A stretch of 26,101 nt of DNA from a virus. The position numbers and the translations under genes were made by a program. Where the stretch lies: positions 1 through 26,101 of IMG/VR virus record IMGVR_UViG_3300033142_001675. One strand, written 5' to 3'. Within the stretch, counting starts at the first letter, position 1. Every line of letters starts with the position of its first letter. Below the pieces are notes generated by a model, which saw only the letters and a list, made by a program, of their open reading frames with translations, did not search any database and was not told the origin of the DNA. Of this stretch, positions 20,784 through 26,101 are shown piece after piece.

Positions 20784-21052
20784 TGGAACAGCTCCTCGGA
20801 GTCGTTGGACTTGGGCTTCGCACGCCACACCGTCTCGGCATCGACGTGCATCGGGACGCAGCCGCTCGCGATGTTGAGCAGCTCGCACAACTGGTGATGA
20901 CCCTTCGGGTCGAGCTTGACGACGCGCACGTCGGTCATGCCGACGAGGTCGCCGACGCGACGACCGAGGGCGATGGCTTCGTCGCGACGGACGAAGAACT
21001 GGTTGCACTCGTTCGTCTTCAGGGACGTCGCGAGCATTGCGTAGAAGATCAT
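20780..21052 (-). CDS. Hypothetical protein, 90 aa
   Basis: Not recognised. It starts at ATG 21052 (MIFYAMLATSLKTNECNQF), with GAGGAG about 9 bases upstream of the ATG. The middle is alpha/beta-like (DEAIALGRRVGDLVGMTDVR, VVKLDPKGHHQLCELLNIA) and the C-terminus acidic (SNDSEELFQ). It is coupled to the DUF2786 gene through GTGA. Confidence 0.65.
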   Translation of the reverse strand: MIFYAMLATSLKTNECNQFFVRRDEAIALGRRVGDLVGMTDVRVVKLDPKGHHQLCELLNIASGCVPMHVDAETVWRAKPKSNDSEELFQ

Positions 21053-21056
21053 GGTT

Positions 21057-21203
21057 CTAGTTCTCCTCGAAGCAGCGGATGCACTGGCCGTCGCCACAGG
21101 CTTCTTCGGTCAGGGTCAGGGCTTCGCCGCAGGCGACGCACGACGCTTCGCTCATCGGGACGGCGGGCATGGGGAAGGTGCGGGGTTTGATGTCGGTGGT
21201 CAT
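21057..21203 (-). CDS. Cys-rich 48-aa protein (zinc-knuckle-like)
   Basis: The short frame from ATG 21203 gives MTTDIKPRTFPMPAVPMSEA, then SCVACGEALT, LTEEACGDGQ and CIRCFEEN. The Cys pattern C22-x2-C25, C36 and C41-x2-C44 would hold one zinc. AAGGAA lies 4 bases before the ATG, giving a good ribosome site. It is the first gene after the paired-hexamer promoter at 21226-21264. Its TAG lies 4 bases before the next ATG. An overlapping reading from 21240 in another frame is Arg/His-rich and was rejected. Confidence 0.7.
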   Translation of the reverse strand: MTTDIKPRTFPMPAVPMSEASCVACGEALTLTEEACGDGQCIRCFEEN

Positions 21204-21225
21204 TGGGTTCCTTGGTGAGCTGGAG

Positions 21226-21264
21226 ATCATGCACATCCATCGGCTGTCGTCAACTGGTGTCTAC
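21226..21264 (-). promoter_or_regulatory. Promoter and paired-hexamer element for the 48-aa gene and downstream operon
   Basis: On the - strand, TTGACG (21253-21248), 16 bp, then CATGAT (21231-21226), a weak sigma70-like pair. The paired element GTCAAC 21249-21254 and GTCTAC 21259-21264 is a direct repeat at 10 bp. Unlike the other copies, this unit has a normal ribosome site (AAGGAA) and a leader of about 15-20 bases. Confidence 0.45.
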
Positions 21265-21273
21265 TGGATTTCC

Positions 21274-21306
21274 AAAAAAGAATCGCCCACCCCCGAAGGG
21301 GTGAGC
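21274..21306 (-). terminator. Rho-independent terminator with UUCG loop
   Basis: The - strand transcript forms a 9-bp stem, GCUCACCCC / GGGGUGGGC (one G-U pair), closed by a UUCG tetraloop. GAUUC and six U follow. It lies 8 bases after the stop of the 94-aa gene at 21315 and upstream of the next promoter, so it ends that short transcription unit. Confidence 0.85.
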
Positions 21307-21314
21307 GAACCGGA

Positions 21315-21599
21315 CTACTCTGCCCAGTCCTCGCCGCGGCGCAGCAGCTCGTCGACCTTCGTCGCCGAGACGTCGCCCCAGACGTGGCCAATGCGGAAGT
21401 CGTCCGAGACATCGAGCACGACGATGTCATCCAGGATGGTCTCGTCAGTGTCGTCGGCGCACTTCACGGCCTCACTCCAGAGCCCCCAGGCTTCGGCGAA
21501 CGACTCAGCATGTGCCCAGCGGTTGTGGCCGAGCAGGATGTAGTTGCCGTTCTTCGGCACCTCGGGGATGGAAGCGACCGCAGTCGGTAGCGTCTTCAT
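21315..21599 (-). CDS. Hypothetical acidic protein, 94 aa
   Basis: Not recognised. From ATG 21599 it reads MKTLPTAVASIPEVPKNGNY, ILLGHNRWAHAESFAEAWGL, WSEAVKCADDTDETILDD, and later RIGHVWGDVSATKVDELL. It is Trp- and Asp/Glu-rich with no Cys cluster. CTGGAG lies 5 bases before the ATG. It is the only gene of the cassette with its own promoter, long leader hairpin and intrinsic terminator. That suggests expression apart from its neighbours, a feature often seen for early anti-host or regulatory genes (inference). Confidence 0.7.
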   Translation of the reverse strand: MKTLPTAVASIPEVPKNGNYILLGHNRWAHAESFAEAWGLWSEAVKCADDTDETILDDIVVLDVSDDFRIGHVWGDVSATKVDELLRRGEDWAE

Positions 21600-21618
21600 G
21601 TGAACTCCAGTTGTCAAA

Positions 21619-21650
21619 GATCCGCGAGCAGCGAGTCCGCTCGCGCGATC
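21619..21650 (-). promoter_or_regulatory. Leader hairpin of the 94-aa gene
   Basis: Between promoter and start codon, GATCCGCGAGC (21619-21629) pairs with GCTCGCGCGATC (21639-21650), giving 11 bp with one bulge and a 9-base loop. It lies about 20 bases upstream of the ATG. It may stabilise the transcript or influence access to the ribosome site. Confidence 0.5.
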
Positions 21651-21653
21651 CTC

Positions 21654-21721
21654 CATTGTATCACAATGTCAACCAATGTCTACAACCAAGTTGTAACAAG
21701 GATGTGACAACTCGTGTCTAC
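21654..21721 (-). promoter_or_regulatory. AT-rich control region: sigma70-like promoter, two palindromes, two paired-hexamer elements
   Basis: On the - strand, TAGACA (21682-21677), 16 bp, then TACAAT (21660-21655), the best promoter of the cassette. Inverted repeats CATTG-TATCA-CAATG (21654-21668, over the -10) and TACAAC-CAA-GTTGTA (21681-21695, over the -35) look like operators. Paired hexamers lie at 21668-21683 (GTCAAC, GTCTAC) and, weaker, at 21706-21721 (GACAAC, GTCTAC). The last overlaps the TAG of the upstream gene. The region is clearly less GC-rich than its surroundings. Confidence 0.6.
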
Positions 21722-21990
21722 TAGTCACCGAACACGTAGTCGACGATCGTCTTCCCTGGGTGACCTTCCTTGCTGGCGCTGAACTCGACCGCACGGACGA
21801 GCAGTTTGACGTCATCCACCACGATCGTGTCGCCGACGCGCGGCACCGCCGGCAACGTCAGGACGAGGTAGTTAGGGCCCTCTTCGAGCTTCTTCAGGAA
21901 CGCGATGGTCTCGACTGCTTCCGCGCCGAGGCCGCTCCAGTCCTCGTTGAGCCCGGCCTCGTCCATGCACATCATGTGAATCTCGATCAT
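21721..21990 (-). CDS. Hypothetical protein, 89 aa
   Basis: Not recognised. It begins MIEIHMMCMDEAGLNEDW. The second half is beta-rich (YLVLTLPAVPRVGDTIVVDD, VKLLVRAVEFSASKEG), as in small phage proteins with a barrel-like fold. The ATG overlaps the upstream stop as ATGA. A longer reading from 22158 is Arg-rich and was rejected. It is the last gene of the helicase operon. Confidence 0.65.
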   Translation of the reverse strand: MIEIHMMCMDEAGLNEDWSGLGAEAVETIAFLKKLEEGPNYLVLTLPAVPRVGDTIVVDDVKLLVRAVEFSASKEGHPGKTIVDYVFGD

Positions 21991-22460
21991 GATCGTGGCC
22001 CTGGCGCGAGACGCTTGGCCAGGGCGACGCCGAGCGCCTGCCCCATGTCCTCGATCGCGCGGGTGCGCAGGTCGTCGACAGTCTCGCGCTTCTCCATCAG
22101 CATCATCACTGCGTCGAGGTGCTTGTCGACGGCGAGCGTGTCGCCGCACGGGGTGCACAGGGCGCTCGGCACCGAGAACGGTCGCGCCCGCATCGACATC
22201 GAGAGGACCTCGAACGCGTCCTTCCCGTCCTTGCCGCAGGGCTTCAGCTGCCGGCCCATGTCGAGCAGCTCGAAGCTCCAGCGCGTCACTGCCGGCGAGT
22301 AGACCTTCTCCCAGAGCTTGTCGCGTTGCCCTGCGATGTTCTCGATCATGGCGTCACGGGGCTCGTAGTGTCCCCCGTGCGGGCACCGGCGGAACGCGGA
22401 GATGACATCGCGCCAGATGCGGCGCGCGAGTCTGAAGTAGTGAACGAGTCGGCGGATCAT
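21987..22460 (-). CDS. Hypothetical protein with scattered Cys/His, 157 aa
   Basis: Not recognised. The basic, aromatic N-terminus (MIRRLVHYFRLARRIWRDVI) could be an amphipathic membrane-binding helix. It is followed by CPHGGHYEPRD, a single Cys (LKPCGKDG) and a CTPCGD pair, which together may bind zinc. The C-terminal half is helical (LDAVMMLMEKRETVDDL). Start and stop overlap the neighbours as ATGA. Confidence 0.65.
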   Translation of the reverse strand: MIRRLVHYFRLARRIWRDVISAFRRCPHGGHYEPRDAMIENIAGQRDKLWEKVYSPAVTRWSFELLDMGRQLKPCGKDGKDAFEVLSMSMRARPFSVPSALCTPCGDTLAVDKHLDAVMMLMEKRETVDDLRTRAIEDMGQALGVALAKRLAPGPRS

Positions 22461-22684
22461 TGCCCCATCTCCTCTGCGCTGGCTTTCTCCGCCTGCTGCA
22501 CTTCCGCCACCCTGGCCTCGATGCGGGCGTCACGGGAGCAGGTAGCAGGGCGGCCACCTATCGCGACCCACAACTCGTCGATGAGTCGCACGCCTTCGAT
22601 GTCGCCCATGAGGACGCTGAGCATATCGGGGTGGTTTTTGATGTGCTTGAGTAGCGAGAGGGCTGCGTCTCTTGGTGTTCTCAT
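22457..22684 (-). CDS. Hypothetical helical protein, 75 aa
   Basis: Not recognised. From ATG 22684 it reads MRTPRDAALSLLKHIKNHPD, MLSVLMGDIEGVRLIDELW, then an Ala/Glu-rich helix (RIEARVAEVQQAEKASAEEM). Both ends overlap neighbouring genes as ATGA. A longer version from 22804 overlaps the helix-turn-helix gene and was rejected. Confidence 0.6.
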   Translation of the reverse strand: MRTPRDAALSLLKHIKNHPDMLSVLMGDIEGVRLIDELWVAIGGRPATCSRDARIEARVAEVQQAEKASAEEMGQ

Positions 22685-22863
22685 TGTCTCGGTCCTGGCT
22701 GGTGTTGCAGCAGAGCTTCGTCGAGCGACTTGCGCACGAGGAACTCGCTGACGTTGAAGTGTGCCGCGGTCTCGCTGACCGAGGCGTCGTTTGTGGTGTG
22801 CCACTCGGCGATGCGTTGGCGGAGAGCGCGTCGCTCTTCGTAGATGCCTCTGGTCTTGGTCAC
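22681..22863 (-). CDS. Small helix-turn-helix protein, 60 aa
   Basis: The segment SVSETAAHFNVSEFLVRKSL is a typical helix-turn-helix, with the turn at FNVSE. Basic helices precede it (YEERRALRQRIAEWH). It resembles the DNA-binding part of transposase- or sigma-like proteins and is probably a small regulator. GTG start at 22863, overlapping the helicase stop as GTGA. Confidence 0.65.
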   Translation of the reverse strand: MTKTRGIYEERRALRQRIAEWHTTNDASVSETAAHFNVSEFLVRKSLDEALLQHQPGPRQ

Positions 22864-24218
22864 TTGACGATGCTCCTGATCATCTCGGTCTTGCGTTGAA
22901 GGATCTCGACCAGCAGCTCATCGACGCTGCCGGCGAGGGAGAAGGTGCGGACCAGGACAGATGTGTCCTGCCCGATGCGATGGCAGCGCGCCGCGGCCTG
23001 GGCGTTGTCGCCCGGGACGAACGACTGCTCGACGAAGAAGACGTTGCTCGCGGCAGTCAGCGTGATGCCGATGCCACCAGCGACGATGTTGCAGAGGGCG
23101 ACGCGCGTCTGCGGCTGCGCCTGGAAGTCGTTGACCAGGGTAGTGCGCAGCGCGGCCGGCGTCGCCCCGGTGATGCACACGGGGTCGGACTCGATGAGGG
23201 TCTGTTCGAGGTGACCGATCACGTCCTTGTGATGCGCGAACACGACAGCCTTCTGCCCAGGGTTGTCCGCCAGCCACTCGGTGAGATACTCACCGGCGGC
23301 CTCGGCCTTGGCCATGCCGCAGAGCCGACGCCACGTGCTGAACTCGACCTCGTCGCGCAGCTTCGCGATCGCCTGCTGCGGGCTCAGCCTGCTGAGGCCG
23401 AGCTTCTTCTCCAGGGCGACCAGCTCCTTCGGCAGGCTCTCGGGAGTCAGCGTGATCGTGCCGAACCGGATCGGCGGCAGGTCGAGCGTGCCCTTCACCG
23501 TGCGACGCAGCGAGAACCCCTTGAGCCGCTCGCGCAGCTCCCTGGTGTTGCGCGAGCCGACCACCTTCCATCCGTCGCCGTAGTCGCTCGGCTTCAGCTT
23601 GCAGTATTGCCGGCGGAACTCGATGAAGCGCATCGGCTGCGGCTCCAGCTCGATCGTCGCATCGAACTCCTTGGCGATGCGCTCGGGTGCGATGCCGGTG
23701 AGGTGCGTCCACAGCTCGGTCGGATCGTTCGGCATCGGCGTCCCGGTGAGCAGCCACACGCGGTCGGCGCACTCGACCAGACCAGTGGTCCCGCGCTTCA
23801 GCCCGTAGAGAACGTCGACCCTCTTGGCCTTCTTGCTCTTGAAGAACTGAGCCTCATCGACGATCAGCGAGTCCCACCGGAGTGCACTGAGCTGCGCCTG
23901 GATCTTCGCATTGAGCAGCAACCCGTGCGTGACGATCACGAACTCGGTGCGCGCGTTGAGCACGACCTTCCCGGTGTCGATCAGCTGGACACTAGATCCA
24001 GGGGCCCACATGCCGATCTCACGCTTCCAGTTGTGGAGCACGCTGGTCGGGACCACAACGAGGTGGCAGCCGCGGCCACCGTAGAGCTTGCGAACGGACT
24101 CCTTCGCGGCGACGATGGCGCACGCGGTCTTGCCCAGGCCCTGCTCGTCGAACAGGCCGCCGCGGGGGTGAGCTAGAAGCCAGTCTACGCCGGCACGCTG
24201 GTGGGGGTATAGGTCCAT
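22860..24218 (-). CDS. SNF2-type DEAD-box helicase/translocase
   Basis: 452 aa, a compact superfamily 2 SNF2 ATPase. Motif Q/I: YPHQRAGVDWLL and D24EQGLGKT31. Motif Ia VVVPTSVLHNWK. Motif II DEAQ 121-124. Motif III LLTGTPMPN (about 156-164). Motif V GGIGITLTAASNVFF. Motif VI QAAARCHRIGQ at 407-417. Phage enzymes of this size accompany DUF2800, DUF2815 and family A polymerase and are thought to remodel DNA at forks or in recombination. I see no accessory domain. The ATG at 24218 lies only 11 bases after the -10 box, with no ribosome site, suggesting a leaderless message. It is divergent from the PrimPol gene. Confidence 0.92.
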   Translation of the reverse strand: MDLYPHQRAGVDWLLAHPRGGLFDEQGLGKTACAIVAAKESVRKLYGGRGCHLVVVPTSVLHNWKREIGMWAPGSSVQLIDTGKVVLNARTEFVIVTHGLLLNAKIQAQLSALRWDSLIVDEAQFFKSKKAKRVDVLYGLKRGTTGLVECADRVWLLTGTPMPNDPTELWTHLTGIAPERIAKEFDATIELEPQPMRFIEFRRQYCKLKPSDYGDGWKVVGSRNTRELRERLKGFSLRRTVKGTLDLPPIRFGTITLTPESLPKELVALEKKLGLSRLSPQQAIAKLRDEVEFSTWRRLCGMAKAEAAGEYLTEWLADNPGQKAVVFAHHKDVIGHLEQTLIESDPVCITGATPAALRTTLVNDFQAQPQTRVALCNIVAGGIGITLTAASNVFFVEQSFVPGDNAQAAARCHRIGQDTSVLVRTFSLAGSVDELLVEILQRKTEMIRSIVK

Positions 24219-24371
24219 CGGGACGATGCATACTAGCGTCTACCGAACCCGTGTCAACAGGTGCTGGACACGACCACCCCAGATCGCTAGCGTCGGCAGA
24301 CCCCCAGCCCATGAAAAAACGACGCCGCCAAGCCCTTTGCCAGACGACGCCGTTGGGGTGGGTGACACCCG
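24219..24371. promoter_or_regulatory. Divergent spacer between helicase and PrimPol genes
   Basis: It holds the helicase promoter on the - strand: TTGACA 24257-24252, 16 bp, TAGTAT 24235-24230. The hexamers GTCTAC 24238-24243 and GTCAAC 24253-24258 occur at 15 bp instead of 10. A 9-bp direct repeat ACGACGCCG lies at 24319-24327 and 24344-24352. A small hairpin GGGT-GAC-ACCC at 24360-24370 lies one base before the PrimPol ATG. No clear + strand promoter is visible. The position between the two replication genes makes it a possible origin, but no AT-rich unwinding element is evident. Confidence 0.45.
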
Positions 24372-26101
24372 ATGGAGAAACCAGACTACACGAAGGCTCT
24401 CTTTCAAGGCGAGCACGTTCCCAAGATCCTGCGCGAGCACGACGCATGGTGCCTCTGGCACCTGAGCGCGAACCAAGGCGGCAAACCGACCAAGGTCCCA
24501 GACCAGAGCACCGCCAACCTCAACAAGTGTCGCACCTGGGACGAGGTCAAGCTCCACGTTCGCGACGGCAAGAGTGGCATCGGCCACGTGATGACGAGCA
24601 CCGAGGTCGTCATCGCATCCGAACTCGGGAGCGCACGCGACATCTTCCGATACATCGCTCTCGACTGTGACGGGTGTAGGCATCCAGTCACCGGGGTGCT
24701 CGAACCCTGGGTCATCGCGGTCATCGAGCACTTCAACAGCTACACCGAGGTCACGCCCTCGCTGACTGGTGTTCGCGTCTGGCTGCTCGTTCGCGAGCGC
24801 GACATTCCGAAGGACCTCGCGTCCTCGAAGATCAGAGTGCCGCACCCGGCACCCGAGGGCGTGACCAAGACGCCAGAGATTCAGATCTTCGGGCTCGGCG
24901 TCGCCGAGTATGTGACCGTCACCTGGTGGAAGCTCGCTGCCGTCACCGATCACATCGTCGAGGCGACCAGGGTCAGCCCCTTCGTGTGGCTGCTCGACCA
25001 GTTCAACTTCAAGCGTGGCAACAGAGACGCGACGATCGAGCTGCCCGTCGGCAGCGGCGACGCGCCGAGCTTGGTGGACATCGAGAAGGCAGTGTGCAAC
25101 AACTCGCGCGACGCGACTCTCTCACGCGGCGAGTGGCAGGAACTGTTCGTCGGCAAGTCGGCGAGCGAGGCGTTCCACCAGCTCGTTATCTGCGCGGTGC
25201 GAGGAGCACGCGGCCACGGCAACGCCGCGGTCGACTACCTGCTCTCAACTGCCTGGGGCAAGGGCAGAGTGCACGATTCGGCAGACCCACTGAAATACAC
25301 ACGCCGCGACTGGGTGGCCAAGGACGTCGCGAGAGTCTGCTCCAAGCTGCCGCTCGCAGTTGATCCCGGCAGCGTGTTCGACGAGCTGCCGGTGCCGACT
25401 GCGCCGCCGCGGCTCGCGATGGCGGAGCTGCCAGAGACTGGTGGCCGCCTGATCGACACCGTCGACTTCATCTTCGCTGCCGGCGACATGCAGTGGCTGG
25501 TCAAGGGCCTGCTGCCGCGCGTCGGAGTGTCGCAGCTCTACGGTGATCCAGGCTGCGGCAAGACGCCGCTCGCGCTGTCGCTCGCGATCAGGGTTGCTGC
25601 CGGGCTCGACACGTTCTTCGATCACTCGATCAAGCGACACGGCAAGGTGGTCTACATGGTTGGTGAAGGACGCAGCGGACTCGCGCGCCGGCTGCGCGCA
25701 GAATGCAAGGTCCTCGGCATCGAGGTCGAGTCGCTGAAGGACAAGCTGTTGTGGTCGGTGTGCCCGGGCAAGCTCACCGATGCCGAGGACGTGGCCAAGT
25801 GGTTCGCCGAGATCAAGGCCCGGTGCGGCGACGACCTCGCGCTGATCGTGGTTGACACCCAGGCCAGGAACTTCGGAGGTGGCAACGAGAACTCGACCCA
25901 GGACATGAACCTGTTCGTCAACAACCTCTCGAACCTGACCGAGGGGCTCGGCTGCCACACGCAGCTCGTGCACCACACGGGCCACACCAACAAGGATCGC
26001 GGTCGTGGCAACAGCGCGCTGTTCGGCGCGCTCGATGCGTGCTTCGAGATCGTGCGCGCTGGTCGCGAGGTCACGGCCACCGGCACCAAGGAGAAGGACT
26101 G
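24372..26101 (+). CDS. PrimPol-RepA-like primase/helicase, 3' end beyond window
   Basis: Open for 576 codons to the window edge from ATG 24372. The N-terminal part matches archaeo-eukaryotic primases of plasmids and phages: CLWHLSANQGGKPTKVPD, GIGHVMT, acidic D98-x-D100 in IALDCDG, SYTEVTPSLTGVRVWLLV, and EIQIFGLGVAEYVTVT. The C-terminal part is a RecA-fold ATPase of the RepA/AAA_25 type. It has Walker A GDPGCGKT (391-398), Walker B LIVVDT (D495), and HHTGH (534-538) followed by RGRGNSALFGALD. It probably makes primers and unwinds DNA as one polypeptide. The usual S-G-T-G of the second primase motif reads S-L-T-G here. The hairpin just before the ATG may reduce translation. Confidence 0.88.
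   Translation, partial: MEKPDYTKALFQGEHVPKILREHDAWCLWHLSANQGGKPTKVPDQSTANLNKCRTWDEVKLHVRDGKSGIGHVMTSTEVVIASELGSARDIFRYIALDCDGCRHPVTGVLEPWVIAVIEHFNSYTEVTPSLTGVRVWLLVRERDIPKDLASSKIRVPHPAPEGVTKTPEIQIFGLGVAEYVTVTWWKLAAVTDHIVEATRVSPFVWLLDQFNFKRGNRDATIELPVGSGDAPSLVDIEKAVCNNSRDATLSRGEWQELFVGKSASEAFHQLVICAVRGARGHGNAAVDYLLSTAWGKGRVHDSADPLKYTRRDWVAKDVARVCSKLPLAVDPGSVFDELPVPTAPPRLAMAELPETGGRLIDTVDFIFAAGDMQWLVKGLLPRVGVSQLYGDPGCGKTPLALSLAIRVAAGLDTFFDHSIKRHGKVVYMVGEGRSGLARRLRAECKVLGIEVESLKDKLLWSVCPGKLTDAEDVAKWFAEIKARCGDDLALIVVDTQARNFGGGNENSTQDMNLFVNNLSNLTEGLGCHTQLVHHTGHTNKDRGRGNSALFGALDACFEIVRAGREVTATGTKEKD

Noticed and set aside
22791-24176. 461-codon + strand open frame opposite the helicase
   Set aside because: Antisense shadow of the SNF2 helicase, whose motifs are clear on the - strand.
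24311-24370. Possible - strand terminator at the six A (24314-24319) before the GC-rich block
   Set aside because: The GC-rich parts are direct repeats (ACGACGCCG), not inverted, so no stable hairpin precedes the U-run. No gene upstream needs it.
24251-24670. 139-codon + strand frame overlapping the PrimPol start
   Set aside because: Arg/His/Gln-rich after the first 50 residues and out of frame with the conserved primase motifs that start at 24372.
1-26101. CRISPR array, transposon ends or integrase/attachment sites
   Set aside because: No regularly spaced repeats, no transposase or recombinase motifs and no tRNA fragment were found.

Overview
The window is part of a GC-rich (by eye about 65%) double-stranded DNA tailed-phage or prophage-like genome. 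The virion block lies on the + strand at the left. A tightly packed replication and accessory cassette lies on the - strand in the middle. A primase-helicase gene starts on the + strand at the right and runs out of the window. I see no integrase, terminase, capsid, portal or lysis gene, no tRNA or rRNA and no CRISPR array. The early region carries sigma70-like promoters (TTGACA or TAGACA, 16-17 bp spacer, weak TANNNT boxes), so host RNA polymerase probably reads it. The host cannot be named from this sequence. High GC and several apparently leaderless starts would fit an actinobacterial host, but this is weak inference.

Region 1 (1-10579, + strand): the end of a probable internal virion protein gene (17-1774), then a huge open frame (1778-10579, 2933 codons). 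The giant frame resembles phage polyvalent ejection proteins: glycine-rich hydrophobic segments, an ADP-ribosyltransferase-like domain, a GNAT-like segment, an HEMSH zincin and a membrane-associated C-terminus. A stretch at about 5690-5906 reads as real protein in a different frame, so the giant 'gene' may be two genes or contain a frameshift.

Region 2 (10575-10697): a large imperfect inverted repeat between the converging virion and early genes. Each arm carries the stop codon of the gene entering it.

Region 3 (10693-24218, - strand): about 28 small and medium genes linked by 1-8 base start/stop overlaps. They appear to form about five transcription units. In transcription order these are: (i) SNF2-type helicase and five small genes (24218 to 21721); (ii) one 94-aa gene with a long leader and a UUCG-loop terminator; (iii) a Cys-rich 48-aa protein, a 90-aa protein, a DUF2786 protein, a small zincin and a HicA-like protein (21203 to 19403); (iv) a DUF6011-like protein and a 157-aa protein (19366 to 17740); (v) an amber-split gene, a 90-aa protein, a DUF2800 RecB/Cas4-like nuclease and a zinc-finger protein (17704 to 15636). 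After a structured 124-bp gap come a DUF2815 ssDNA-binding protein, a 97-aa protein, an Acb2/Tad1-like putative cyclic-nucleotide sponge, family A DNA polymerase, a 30-aa membrane peptide and regulators. Each unit start from (ii) to (v) carries a two-hexamer element GTWGAC-N4-GTWGAC at 10-bp spacing. The helicase promoter has the same hexamers at 15-bp spacing.

Region 4 (24219-26101): a 153-bp divergent spacer and a PrimPol + RepA-like ATPase gene. Helicase, PrimPol/ATPase, polymerase, ssDNA-binding protein and RecB-like nuclease together make a near self-sufficient replication/recombination module. The most notable items are the recurrent control element, the frame discontinuity in the giant gene, the in-frame amber at 17525 and the putative anti-CBASS/Thoeris sponge domain.
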